Source of the DNA: Plantago ovata
Lineage: Eukaryota; Streptophyta; Magnoliopsida; Lamiales; Plantaginaceae
Length of the DNA stretch: 64,000 nucleotides
Direction: 5' to 3'
Assembly: GCA_028274465.1 (NCBI GenBank)
Contig: CM051458.1
Coordinates: 15,701,566-15,765,565, forward strand
Shown: piece by piece, positions 11,062-22,719 of the stretch
Layout of the letters: every line of letters begins with the position of its first letter
How positions within the stretch are numbered: the stretch's first letter is position 1
The notes under the pieces: generated by a model
The model's input: only the letters and a program-made list of their open reading frames with translations
What the model was told of the DNA's origin: nothing
Database searches by the model: none
Translations under genes and position numbers: made by a program

Positions 11062-11905
11062 AATGCTATACTCTCAACATAAGATTCTACGGCATGCTGC
11101 AAAGGTAAAAAATACTAAAAAACTTTATATAGAATTGCGTGAGTTTTCTATGATGATTGTTTGAATTTAATGCATGTGAATTTTTCAATGATATGCAGAT
11201 CTACACTGTCAAAATTTATGGGGAGTTTGAAAAACAGTTCATTTACTCTATTACCAATGAAGTTGATTTGAAATCTCCTGATCAACATACTTTCATATAT
11301 GATGTCATTCCAAATGAAGAAAAGTATGGGATTTCAACAGTTACATATTCTCAAATTGATGGAGTGATAAAGGTTAAATGCAGCTGTATGTTGTTTGAAG
11401 AAAGAGGATGGCTCTGCCAACATTGCATTCGTGTTTTCCATCAACACAATGTTGTTTCAATTCCTGAGGACTATATTCTTCGACGTTGGACTAAAGATAT
11501 AAAGCGTCATGTGTTTGACATGCAAAGAGATAAGATTAGTGCCGTGAAAAATGCACCAGATTCAATTGCTTGGAGGCATCAAATGTCCAGAAGCTGGTTC
11601 AACTTCGTTATAAAAGCTGAAGGAAATGATAGGGCAAAATGATTATAGAAGAAGCATACCAAAAAGCTTTGGATGAAACTAATCTTATAATGAACGGGAA
11701 GGAACAAACCATTTCTGAAACACCTAATGGGGAGGAAGCAGGGAATGACACAGAAAATGTGCTTGTAGTGCGTAATCCTGAAAAAGCAAAAACAAAAGGA
11801 CGAAAACCTAAAAGGATAAAGGGTGCTATTGAGAAGAAACCAAGAAAGAAAAAAGGTTCAACCACAGAGGCAGCAAGTTTCCCCAAGAAGGAACAAGTTA
11901 TTTGA

Positions 11906-12698
11906 TGAAACAAGGAATACATAAAAATTCAGTACTCTATTCTTTTGTGGACTGTGTTGCTTGATTTCAATACTGTATTTCTTTCTTTAAGATTGATAAT
12001 TTTGTAGACTCTGTCCCATTAATATCAATACTCTGTTTTTCTTGATTTTCCTCATGTTTATGTTGACAGTTGTTCAAAAATTGAAAAAGAATTCTATGAA
12101 GGTTAAACTCAAACTGTGATGCATATGAAACTCATGCTCAGTGGTAAACCTCAAACAAACCACAACATAAAACTCAAACACACAGCGTATAAAACTCACA
12201 CATACACTCAAGCCTCAAACTAAACTAAGGTTGTATATTTTTCTAAAATCCTAGATGGATTGGTCAACCCCAAACACCCTGAAAATGAATTGAATTACTT
12301 CCGGATTCTACGATCATAATTAGGGTTTAGGGTTTTGGATGCGGTGCACAATTAAGCATTTGTCAAGGGATCATGTAACATATTTCCATGAATGTTCAAA
12401 GTTAAACTCAGTCTGTAATGCAAAATAAAACTCATGGACAGTGGTAAACCTTAAACAAGCACCATAAAAAACTCAAACACACAACATATAAAACTCAAAA
12501 ATCATATAAAACAGAATTATAAAAGAGTTTACAAATATATGACTGAAAGTAGTACTAATCTGAGTTATTACAGACAAATTTCAAATTAAAAACATGAATA
12601 AAATATCAAAAGGATGGGTGAATAAAACATGTTCAACGAAGTTAAAACTTCGAAATCAAATCCACCAGATATTGAGCCTCTTGTGCATAATTCACCAT
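11906..12698. repeat. MULE spacer rich in ATAAAACTCAA words
   Basis: Between the convergent FAR1 and RPA-like genes, the plus strand repeats CATATAAAACTCAAAC-type words. Two longer phrases (CTCAGTCTGTAATGCA; ATGGACAGTGGTAAACCT) recur at 14.2, 48.5 and 51.2 kb. A block around 12230-12300 is matched nearly word for word at about 51125-51200. No gene seen. Confidence 0.65.
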
Positions 12699-14026
12699 CT
12701 ATGCGTGGACAACTGTAATCCCCACCTTCTTTTCATCGTAATAATTGGTCTCCATTATTTTAAGCTTGAGATTGTACTGCTTAAACATGCAATCATCCAA
12801 TATGTCATGAATAATTTCAGGTCCAGCAGCATCTTGTAAAAAATGAATTGCTTTGGCAGAATGACCAACAATTTTTTCAACTACTTCCTGGAATGCTGTG
12901 ACATTAGCTGCACCGGTATGATCTTGGAGTTGAGCTTGAAGCAGATATCGATAATCACAATCTTTAAATTCCTTCTTACAGGTATCGCACCACCATTTTG
13001 AGTCCACATTTGTGTGACTTTCTTGCTGCATATTCTATCACCTACTTTGAGAGGGCATGCTGTGTAGTACAAACTATCATTGTGAATGAACATTAATGTC
13101 GCCTTGCATGCAATCCAGTCCGGTGATTTTGACATTCCAAGTCGCTCATCTGTTATTTGTGACAATGTTTTGGGAACAAATTTTTTGAAGCCTGCAACCA
13201 CAGTTGGCCTAGAAATAGATTCAAATAATATTTCTTTTCCACCATTATCAAACCATTGTCTTAAGGAAGAAGCCTCTACAGTAACAGGATTGATGAACAG
13301 TCGAGTAGAAGATATCGTGCAGATTGATTTCACACTAAAATTGCTCACTTTAGCAAATTTCACAGCCAAAATAGGAGATCTCCCAGTTTGTACCATTTCA
13401 TAAAGTTGATCACCTTCTTTACTGCTGAAACCTCCCCATAAGGTAAACTCTATACTTCGTCCTGATTGATCCTTCAAGTTCAGAAATCTTCTATGAGTTT
13501 GCATTCCATCTTTTCTCATAAAAGGAACAGAAGCATCAACAGTTGATACCACAGCTATCAAATCAACTACAACATCACTTTCTGTATTTGCAATTTCTTC
13601 AATGGATTTGAAACAAAACATCTGCTTTGGTATAGAATCATCTTCATTAGAGCACAACTTAACCAATGATGATGTCTCCAAATAAATTTTCCATCGACTA
13701 TTAAGACAGTTGAACATCTTCTGGGCAACTTTCAAGTTACCTTTTTATATTTCATAAATTTTACCAACTTCAATAGATGCATGAATTTTGTCAACAACAG
13801 AATTAAAGCATGTGGCACGGATCTCACCTCCACCAGAATCCAACACATCAAACGAAAACACTTTTCCATGCCCTTTCTTAGTGTTGAAGTGTCATACCTC
13901 ATTTTTTGCAGTAACTCGACCTTTAATAATCCAATTACGATTAAGTGGAGTTAGAGCAGAAATGGGAGTAAATTCATTTAATTCCATTTTCAACTTGTTT
14001 GCTTCATTCAATGAAATTGGATTCAT
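12699..14026 (-). pseudogene. RPA70-like single-strand DNA-binding protein, broken
   Basis: This resembles the large subunit of replication protein A, the eukaryotic ssDNA-binding factor. On the minus strand from ATG at 14026-14024: DBD-A OB fold (PISALTPLNRNWIIKGRVT, then KGHGKVFSFDVLDSGGGEIR, about 13960-13745); DBD-B (FKSIEEIA, FMRKDGMQTHRRFLNLKDQ, SIEFTLWG); and DBD-C with its four-cysteine zinc site (ACPLKVGDRIC, then WWCDTC) and YRYLLQAQLQDHTG. It ends VGITVVHA-TAG. Two in-frame stops lie in DBD-A and one frameshift in DBD-C, next to MWTQNGG. The N-terminal RPA70N domain is absent or unrecognisable, so the copy is shorter than host RPA70. A possible 5' exon lies at 14050-14170. Lying beside FAR1 and sharing MULE intron words, it looks like an element-borne accessory gene. 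Plant Helitrons also carry RPA-like genes, so that origin stays possible. Confidence 0.8.
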
Positions 14027-15196
14027 CCTCGACTTCTGCAATGGTTGTCAGCTTGTGCAAGAGGTCTTGTGTTTTGAGGAACTTGTTGTTGTACGTTGAC
14101 AAACACACTTGAACTACCAGTACATGTTGAATCTATCAAGATAGTTCTGAATCCCACAATAGTAATGATCCTGAAAAAAAAAGACAATATATGATATGAT
14201 AAGTTATAACATGCATGGACAGTGGTAAACCTCAAAGAAGCAGAACATAAACCTTAAACATGATGATGTCGTTTTTCACCAATTAAATTTGTTTAATAGC
14301 CAAAGAACACTTATCACTACACAAACTAGAGTGCAATGGCAAGTTGTCCCCGAGTGTCGTTCTCTCGGGACCTAACGTGGTTTTGTTTGTGGTTTTTGCT
14401 AGTTATTTCAGACAACGTGTTCAAGTGTTTATAGAATTGTTTTCTTAGAACAAAGCAACGAGAAATCAGATTGTTGTAATCAAGTTTGGAAAACGGTTGG
14501 TGGTAGAAATCAAATACACATGCGTGGGTTACGAATATGCTCACAAGTTCAGTGCGTAAAACCTTCGATCAAGTCTGCTAAGCAACTCGTCTAGGTAACT
14601 TTCAAGACACACATCATAAAAGACCACTATCAATACTTTAGATGTGCTTGTCACTAACACCATTTATCTAGCATGCTGCAAATCTCTAACGTACAATCCT
14701 ATAGTTTTCATTGACCAAGAGTTTGTCACTATACTCAATTCGAATATATTTTATAGGCAACTAAGAATCATATGAAGGATTTTTGCAGCAAGATTGAATC
14801 ACAATTTCATGTAAGCATAAACATAACCCATAGCATGCATATTCTACATTCTACCACCAACACAAAGGATTTAGCTACTCATATTCATCAACATAGACAT
14901 CAAATCATATGAATTGTAAATAGAATACATCAAATCAAACTACTAGACAAAGATAATGATACAATTACCACCAAGCTGTCACTAATCGGTGGTATTGATG
15001 AAAACCTCTCCGTAGATGAAACAATGGATGCAATCCTATGCCAAAACCTTTAATCCAATCTAAAATACAATGTAATCTGAGTTTTCTCTGAGTTTTGGGG
15101 CTTAGGAGCTCTGCCAAAACGTTGCCAATGTTCAAAAATATTCAAAAAGTAACTGAAAATCAGATTAAGAAGGAAAATCCGAAAACGTAACCGCTG

Positions 15197-15321
15197 CCAA
15201 GCGGACCGCTTGGAGAGGCCAAACGGAGCGCTTGGGCCCTCCAAGCGCTTCGCTTGGCTACTGTGCCAAAACTACTGGAAAATGAAGCGGAGCGCTTCAC
15301 TATTCCAGGCGCTTAGCTTGG
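15197..15321. repeat. Array of 15-17-bp palindromes with about 22-bp period
   Basis: Palindromes of the form CCAAGCG-NNN-CGCTTGG lie at 15197-15213, 15219-15235, 15241-15257, 15284-15298 and 15305-15321. One degenerate unit near 15263 keeps the phase. The first, third and fourth are perfect. The array lies inside the Athila-like LTR. Confidence 0.75.
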
Positions 15322-16256
15322 CTCCTGGGCAAATTTTGTCTTCCAACTCAATCTTTTTGCCCTCGTACGACCCTCGGGTGCCTTGGACTCATCCTTCTCA
15401 ATGCTTATTGATGCTCAAACACTCACGAACAAGCCGTGGAGATCAAGGAACTTCAACGGGGCCATTTTCTATAAAAAAAGCTCATTTTTAGCTCCAAAAA
15501 CGCCATTTCGTTCCTAAGTGCCTGGAAATGCAGAAAACAATAAACGTGACACTATTCTACAAAACTAACCAAAAAACAAGGCTAAAAGATAGCAACAGAA
15601 GGTAAAAAAGACAAGATGAACGCGTCAAAAATACGTTCATCAAACTCCCCAAACCAAACCTTTGCTTGTCCTCAAGCAACAAACTATCCTAAATGCAACA
15701 CAAAAGGAGTCTCATGCCAAGTAAAGCGAACTAATCTATTGAATCTACCAATGCTTATGAACAAAACCAAATGAGCATGACATGCAAGTAGGTTGAAGAA
15801 TGCCTCGATTGCGAATATACACATTCTCATGTGCACTTGGTTAGCAAAGGAGTCTCTCGTAACATCTTCTACCTGGACCTGGTCAGTGACGACACAATGA
15901 TTCACATTATCATACTACAATTGGCCCGTGCCTATGAACCGAGGGCTTACTACTGTTCACCAAGCGAGACTTTTCCTCAAAAGAGGGCGAACCAATACTG
16001 GCTCTCATCAACGAAGGAGGGTTCCCTAGAAAAGAAGACACTCCCCTATTCTACCCAGACTCTCAAAGAACGAACCTCTTTCAACCACTTCTTGAATAGC
16101 AAGACGAGGGTGGTCAAGAACAGGCCTTGGACAAAGGCGACACGAAACGAAAGATAGAATTTACAACTCGATAATTTCACAATAACAAATATTTACATGA
16201 CACTTGACACTTTACTAGACTGCTTTTGGCTTGCAACGACCCTTCTTTGCTTTTGG

Positions 16257-16370
16257 TCTTATTCTTTATTTTCTTTCTTCTTTTTTTTATTTCTCTTTTT
16301 TCTTTTCTCTTTTTTTTCTTTTTTTTTTATTTTCTTTTTCTCTTTTTTTTTCTCTTTTTTTTTTATATAT
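16257..16370. repeat. Pyrimidine-rich (CTTTTT)n-like tract
   Basis: About 110 bp of T and C with almost no purines on the plus strand, so A/G-rich on the element's own (minus) strand. It lies in the non-coding 3' region of the Athila-like element. The basic open frame across it is an artefact of composition. Confidence 0.7.
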
Positions 16371-16412
16371 AAATAGGGGCAAGCAGCAGTACTAAGTGTC
16401 AAAAACCTCCCC

Positions 16413-16615
16413 AAACCTATTCGAAAGAATAGGTTTGAGCACAAAGACGAAAAGAAAAAGGAAAGACTTTTTACACGACACCTCCGCAAACCTATTCGAA
16501 AGAATAGGTTGGGACACAAAACAAAAGAAAAATAAAAGAAAAATCTACAACGACTCAAAGACGAAAGACAAGAATAAAAAATAACCCCCTCCCCAAACCT
16601 ATTTAGAATAGGTTT
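16413..16615. repeat. Three spaced hairpins with 9-11-bp stems
   Basis: AACCTATTC and GAATAGGTT arms around a GAAA loop occur at 16413-16436 and 16489-16510. A shorter-loop version (arms AAACCTATT and AATAGGTTT, loop TAG) lies at 16595-16615. Each follows a CCTCC(C/G)C word. They sit in the 3' non-coding region of the Athila-like element. Confidence 0.75.
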
Positions 16616-17213
16616 GATACAAGGAATCGCACACCTCAGACTACCTCCTTCCTAGGCATTTGGCATCTCTAATCGAGGTGAAAAACTTGTCGCCTCTTAC
16701 GTACATAATTACACGGGTTACAACATAGACTCTAACATGCATCATTTTATATGGTCATCGTGAACCGCAGTAGAAGAAACACCACTCGAGGTGATGTCGA
16801 GACTACTAAGCTTAACTAGTGCACATGCGAATGTGACAAACCAGCGAGACAAGCCTCAAACTACTTGCAAAGTGATGCAACATATGATCATGGTCATAAA
16901 CACTTAGTCTACTCAATAAAAAAAGTTCAAAAACTTGGCATAGACTCCACACACAACGTGCAACAACTAACCTAAGGATGATATGCATGCAAAAATTAAA
17001 AAAAAAAAACAAATCACAAGAAATTTGAGCTAACAACAGGTACACACGAACCAAACAGCACATAGTACTGAAAATCCAATACCCTCCCCAAACCTAAACT
17101 TTTGCTCGTCCTCGAGCAAAGAAAAGTTGATTAGAAAGAAAAATTGGATTGAAAGTACACTTCCCTGAATAGGTTCGTGTCCAACTCCTATAGAAGAGTA
17201 GTACCTGAAAGGG

Positions 17214-17313
17214 NNNNNNNNNNNNNNNNNNNNNNNNNNNNNNNNNNNNNNNNNNNNNNNNNNNNNNNNNNNNNNNNNNNNNNNNNNNNNNNNNNNNNNN
17301 NNNNNNNNNNNNN
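17214..17313. other. Assembly gap of 100 N
   Basis: Exactly 100 N. The left flank is an Athila-like element on the minus strand and the right flank starts inside a Copia integrase on the plus strand, so at least one 5' LTR, a gag and most of an integrase are hidden or collapsed here. Confidence 0.98.
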
Positions 17314-19444
17314 AAAGAGCACAAAAGATCGAAGAATCAGTGCATGTTGTATTCTACGAAAGGACACAAGGAGTGCCTGCTGAAGGAAGAAAGCAGAAAT
17401 ATCGAATGTATGAAAAGTTAATCATACATGAGCACAGACTGAATCTAAGCTAGGCAAATCAAGTCAATTGAACTAATGCTGATTCTGACATGACTCTCCT
17501 CCCTCAAGTCATGAAAAGATAAATATAGTTCACGACAAAGAACTTTCCAGCAAAAGACTCGGTTGCTCCGGAAAGTTGCTGAAACTAGCAATCTCCAGTG
17601 CCTGCTGATGAGTACCTCAATCCCGCAATGGAACAAAGCAGTTGCTGATGAACAAATCTCAGCAGAGACACACAAATTCCAGTAGTATTAAAACAAGTAC
17701 ATACTGAAGCGTCACATGCTGATGAGAGCAAACATATCCTGGATCCAACAAGCCAGAAACCCTGTTAATAAAATGGATTAGATCATCCCTCTACGGATAT
17801 GATGGCGATATTAATAACCGCCAAGTGACTAGATCCAAAGCTACTCATGGACTTGCTGAAGAAGCACAATGTGTAGAAACGTAGAATCATGTTCTCTTGC
17901 TTTGTTTCAGAAATTGAACCTAAAACCATAGAAGAAGCTTTAAAGCATTCTGAATGGATAAAGGCAATGCAAGAAGAACTGGATCAATTTGAAAGAAACA
18001 AAGTCTGGAAACTTGTACCACTTGCTGAAGAAGAAAAGAAAGCTATTGGTACAAAGTGGGTGTTCAGAAACAAGCTGATGAGTCTGGTGAAGTAACAAGA
18101 ATAAAGCAGTTTAGTTGCTCAAGGTTACTGTCGACTGAAGGATTGGGCTATATGAGTCTTATGCACCAGTCGCAAGATGGATGCAATTAGGCTTTCTTGG
18201 CCTTTGCTGCTCACAATGACTTCATTGTTTACCAAATGGATGTTAAAAGTGCATTCTTGAATGGTGAACTTGCTGAAGACGTCTACCTAGAACAACCCCC
18301 TGGCTTTGAACTTCCCTCAGAAATCAAGATGGTATACAAGCTTCAGAAAGCTTTGTATATGGTCTAAAGCAAGCACCAAGAGCATGGTATGATACCTTGG
18401 CTAAGTTCTTGCTGGAAAATGGTTTCAAGAAAGGTGAAGTTGACAAAACCTTATTTACCATGACCCATGATGGTAAAATTCTCTTAGTTCAAATTTATGT
18501 GGATGACATAATTTTTGGATCTAAGGACAAGCAACTTTGTGATGATTTTGCCAAACTCATGACAAACAAGTTTGAAATGAGTATGATGGGTAAATTGAAT
18601 TATTTCCTAGGATTGCAAGTCAAGCAACTCAAAGATGGAATATTCATAATAAAGCAAAGTATGCGAAAGAAATGCTCATAAAGTTTAGGATCAAATAGGA
18701 AGAGAAACCTGAAAAGATCCCTATGAGTGTTGGTACCAAATTGGGCTATACTAAAGATGATAAAAGTGTTGAAGAACACAAGTATAGGAAGCTCATTGGT
18801 TCCTTGTTGTATTTAACAGCAAGTAGACCTGACATTCAGTATGATGTTTGTGTGTGCAAGATTCCAATCTGATCCAAGGGAATCACACTACAAAAAGGCA
18901 ATCAAGATACTGAAATATGTCAAAGGTACAGTCAATGTTGGATTATGGTATCCTAAAGATTCTGGACTAGAATTGATTGGTTATTCTGATGCTGATCATG
19001 GAGGATCAACTCTTGATAGAAAAAGTACCTCTGGAACTTGTCAGTTTTTGGGTACTAGATTAATATCATGGTTCAGCAAGAAGCAAACCTGTGTTGCCAA
19101 TTCATCTACTGAATCTGAGTACATTGTGGTTGGTTGTTGCACAACTGAAATCCTATGGATTCAGCAACAATTAAGAGATTATGGTATTTCTGCAAAAGAA
19201 AACACCAATCTTTTGTGATAATACAAGTGCTATTGCTATCATGCAAAATCCTAAGTTCCACTCAAGGACTAAGCACATTGATATTAGATATCATTTCATT
19301 AGAGATCATGTGGAAAAAGGAGATATTAAAGTTGTAAAAGTGGGTACTGATGATCAACTTGCTGACATCTTTACCAAGCCCCTACCAGATAATAGATTCG
19401 CAATGCTAAGGTATAACCTTGGATTGATTGAATTACCTCAATAA
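17314..19444 (+). pseudogene. Sirevirus (Copia) copy A: end of integrase, reverse transcriptase, RNase H
   Basis: This is the polyprotein part of a Ty1-copia retrotransposon, nearly identical to copy B at 35.57-37.68 kb. It starts inside the integrase C-terminal region (AQKIEESVH-equivalent) and includes RT motifs (FQMDV-type YQMDVKSAFLNGEL, QAPRAWYD, YVDDIIFGS) and RNase H motifs (GYSDADHGG, STSGTCQF, STESEY, KTKHIDIRYHF-equivalent, ADIFTKPLP), ending IELPQ-TAA. Several frameshifts (near 17400, 18090, 18180, 18360, 18690, 18850 and 19200) show it is dead. It is followed by a hairpin array and an env-like gene, the order typical of Sireviruses. Confidence 0.88.
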
Positions 19445-19454
19445 GGGATACAAT

Positions 19455-19830
19455 CGACAGATTGCTGAAACAGGTATTCAGCAAGCCAAAGTATGCTTAC
19501 TTGAAAAATAAGCTCCTTCCACTGATTTCTTCTAAAAAGAAATGATAGGTCACTACATGATTGCTGAAACAGGCATTCAGCAAGTAATTCCTTCAAAACG
19601 GGTATTTGTTAGGAAACTTGATCACTTGCTGAGATGGGCACTCAGTAAGAAAACCTTAAAGATTGCTGAAACGGGCATTCAGACAATCAAAGATACTGAA
19701 ACATGTATTCAAGTATCAAAGGAATATTCTGAGACGGGAACTCAGAAAAACAGCAAAACTCATCTTTCAGATCTTACAAAAGGATATCTCAAGTACAAAA
19801 GAATTTACTGATATGGAAACTCAGAAATAT
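19455..19830 (+). repeat. Hairpin array TTGCTGAAACAGG-ATTCAGCAA downstream of pol (copy A)
   Basis: About seven units spaced irregularly (e.g. at 19462, 19561, 19627, 19665, 19692, 19727 and 19807). Each has TTGCTGA-type and TCAGCAA-type arms around an ACAGGCAT-like loop. Later units are more decayed. The same array follows pol in copy B. Confidence 0.7.
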
Positions 19831-22426
19831 CTTTTAAACTTAAGAAAATATGAGATATCTAAGTAAGGGGGAACTTTCAGCAAGTATCTAGGCTATTTAT
19901 GCAAACTCGCTGAAAAGATTCTTGTCTATTTCAGCAAGTAATCTAATCCCATAAAACTCGGTAAAATCAATTTGTGACGTTAATCGGGCACAGATAAACT
20001 CGTAATAATCATGACATGAAATACAATCGTGGCCATTGATTAAAAGGAGTTATTGATCTAACGGTTAACAAAACAAAGAGAGAGAGTGCTCTGACGGTTT
20101 TAGTTAGTGGGCCACTACGCATTCAATGCAAAGGCTCCACTAACGCCTTTGTTTCTCTGTTTTACCCTTGCTGAGAACTCAAATCGATTGAGTTTCTCAC
20201 ACATCAGAGACACTATATAAAGAAGGAGTTTGAGAAATGACAAAATTCTTTAACTCACATTTCCTTTCTCTGCAAATTTTAGCCTGAATCTACTGTACCT
20301 CCGGTCAAAAAGCAAACTATCTCTTTTCGTACACACTTTCTTCTATATAAAGAAATGGCACCGAAAAGACAATCCTCCAAGACCTCCAAGTCGTCTAAGG
20401 TTGACAGTGCTGAGAAACGCACTGCTCCGGTGACTACTCCGGCAACAAACACAACGAGAGTTGTGTTGAAAAACGATAGAATCTCTGAAAAACCCATGCC
20501 TCCGTCATAACTTGACATTGCAAAGTGTGAGATGATGATGCAATGGGGCGGATTCGCTAAAGAGAAGTATATCCGATACTTCTATGAATAAGAACTTGAC
20601 GGTGACAATGAAGAGGCGCTTGAATTTATCAAACAGCAAGGCCTCATTCATTTTATAACTGCTCGCACTAAGCAAGTGAGCATGTTAGACACAATGGAGT
20701 TCTACAACAATGCAGAAATCCAGTCCCTAACTGATAGTAAAGGAGTCACTGAAAAAGTGATCGTTACTACAGTTCAGAACACGCAAATAGTTCTGAAATG
20801 GACTGATTTAGCGGAAATCTTTCAGATTCCAACCACTGGAACTGAAGATGACGTCACTGCAACTGATGAAGAAATTGAAGCCTTCTACAGTGACGTCAGA
20901 AATGAGAAAATGAAGAAAGGAGAGATTGCTCCCGTGACTTGGACAAAGCACGTTAAGAGGAAGCATCTCTGCCATTCACTTGGTCTAGTAGCTCTGCTAC
21001 TAATTAAAGTTTTGGACTCCCAAGTTGGAGGAATAGACCAAGTAGGCCTGAGAAGGTGGCCGCTGCTGATGCATATCTATGAAAACAAACGGAGCTTAAC
21101 TGGGCTAAGTACATTTTCAACAGACTTGTTGATTGTGTTACTAAGTTCAAGGTTAAGGTGGAAGACAACAAAGTCTCACCTTCCTTCCCAGTTATGTATG
21201 GAATAAAGATATGCTATATCCTTGAACATTTCAGGATTCAGTTGAGAAACCCATTGCCAATCAAGAAATCTGTATGCAATGTGGGAAGATCCTTCTACAA
21301 GCAGAATGTACCTAAGATTTCTGGCAAGAAACTTGAAAAATCTAAGAAGACAACAGTTGCAGATGTTATCAGCACAAGTCAGCAAGAAAGGTATACAACA
21401 GCTGCAGATGTCACCACTCAGCAACTTAGAGATGAAACTGCTGTAGATGGTGGTGACAAAGATGAAACTGCTCTAGATGGTGATCATGCTGACACCACTA
21501 CACCTGTTGCTGAAAATGCAACTATTGACGCCTCTGCTGAGAAACTCGAAAAATCAAAGAAGAAAAAGAGGAAAGCTGATGATGACACTCAGACTGCAGC
21601 GTCATCAGCAAACCCCGTCCCCAAGAGAAAAAGGACAAATAACCCAAGGAAGAAAACACTGGCTCGCAAGTCACTACCAATTGTCCATGATCTCTCGGAC
21701 GATTCCCAAGCAGTTGCTGAAAAGCAAGTTCCAGTAGATGTTGCTGAGGTGGTTACTGAAACCTATGTCAGCAATGTTGAAGTGTTTGCGGAAGCCTTCA
21801 ACAATCAACTTAATGTTGATACATCTACTGTTAATAGACCACAAGGCAGTGGAAATGAAATTCCTGCCCAAGTCCCAGATATCTACATTGTAGATAATCT
21901 TGATGACTAAACTTTGGAACCGGTTACTGATATCGCTGCAGATATAAGAACTGCGGCACTTGCTGAAGCTGGCGTTAATGAAAAGATGGTTGTTGAACAA
22001 GCAACTCATCAGGTTGCTGAAGAACCAGTTGCTGAAACAGCAATGGTTCAAGTCCCAAAAGTTGCTGAAGAAATACAAGAAGCATTATTCAACGACGCAT
22101 CTCGTGATGCTGAGAATACTGGCCCCAGTTCACCAAAGACATCAATTGAAAAAGTCCAGCTTGTACTGGAAGCTTTAAGCCAACAGATGGACTTGGACAT
22201 TGAAGAAACATCCAACAAGTCCATAGATGTTTTTATGACAAGCAGTGAGCTTAAGGGTCAAGATGCTTCTGCTCAACTTGTCATTTCAGAGACAAGGGAG
22301 ATTGCTGAAACCGCGCAGCTCTCTCAAACAGAGCAAACCAAGAAGTCTGCTGGAGAAACAGTCCCAGAAACTGAAGAAACTGTTAATGCTGAAAGGACTG
22401 AGCCACAACCTGTCCTTCTTCAGCAG

Positions 22427-22500
22427 GTAGATAACTCAACCATCAGTAAAACTTCATTTTCTGAAACTCATTCTTTGCTAATATTATGATATCTCTACAG
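22427..22500 (+). other. Predicted intron 1 of the env-like gene (74 bp)
   Basis: CAGCAG|GTAGATAAC to ATCTCTACAG|ACTTCT. Removing it joins phase-0 exons whose frames differ across it and removes an in-frame TGA. The counterpart in copy C is 28352-28426. Confidence 0.65.
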
Positions 22501-22569
22501 ACTTCTCAAGATACAAGTCAGATGGTTGCTGAAGCCTCTGCACCAAAATCAACACTTCCTGCTCAGCAG

Positions 22570-22641
22570 GTAGTTAAAGTTTTTGGTAATAAAACTAAGT
22601 TTGACAACTTAGTACTTGTATCTAACTCATATTTATTTCAG
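22570..22641 (+). other. Predicted intron 2 of the env-like gene (72 bp)
   Basis: CAGCAG|GTAGTTAAAG to TTATTTCAG|GATGAA, with a TCTAAC branch-like word. The preceding exon is 69 bp in both copies. The copy C counterpart is 28496-28567, also 72 bp. Confidence 0.6.
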
Positions 22642-22719
22642 GATGAACAATTGAAGGATGCTACTCAAGCTCCTCAAGGAATGGAAATTGTACAACATGA
22701 GCTTGCTGAAACTCAGCAG

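Larger units (their letters stand above)
5993..11905 (+). pseudogene. FAR1/FHY3-type MULE transposase, broken and interrupted
   Basis: This is a DDE transposase of the Mutator class related to the FAR1/FHY3 transcription factors. Exons read: acidic N-terminal region (to about 6430); FAR1 zinc-binding domain (ELYKRYASMVG, KYFVCSRAG, RRTNCKASLRI, HNHEL; 6711-7284); MULE core with first Asp in LIFDTTYSTN and second in VFTD (7572-7982); HRLCVWHIEQN and QRSESTNN (8108-8561); after the inserted solo LTR, YSQHKILRH (11067-); SWIM zinc finger CSC...CQH (11199-11641); and a basic tail (GRKPKRIKG). Introns have GT-AG ends at 6431-6710, 7285-7571, 7983-8107 and 11105-11198. Lesions are an N-terminal frameshift, TGA at about 6331, a stop in RQR*DPEF, TAG in FTD*DSAM and a frameshift at 11640. 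The element is no longer autonomous through this copy. Confidence 0.85.
14290..17213 (-). mobile_element. Athila-like Gypsy: LTR and 3' internal region, cut by an assembly gap
   Basis: Read on the minus strand, the internal phrase TTTGCTTGAGGACAAGCAA and a polypurine tract (GGTTTGGTTTGGGGAG, about 15645-15660) are followed at 15642 by TGATGAACG, the LTR start. The LTR runs down to about 14330, where CGACACTCGGGGACAACTTG gives the typical 3' part of Athila-like LTRs. The DNA above 15660 is the long non-coding 3' region of such elements. A second TTGCTCGAGGACGAGCAAAAG phrase lies near 17099-17119. No gag or pol is seen, and the element breaks off at the N run. The LTR length of about 1.3 kb is approximate because the far end is not fixed. 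Confidence 0.6.

Noticed and set aside
12699..14026. A host RPA1 gene
   Set aside because: In-frame stops, a frameshift, no N-terminal domain, and MULE repeat words on both sides.
16259..16584. Open frames across the CTTTTT tract
   Set aside because: Low-complexity pyrimidine run in a Gypsy 3' region; no protein-like sequence.
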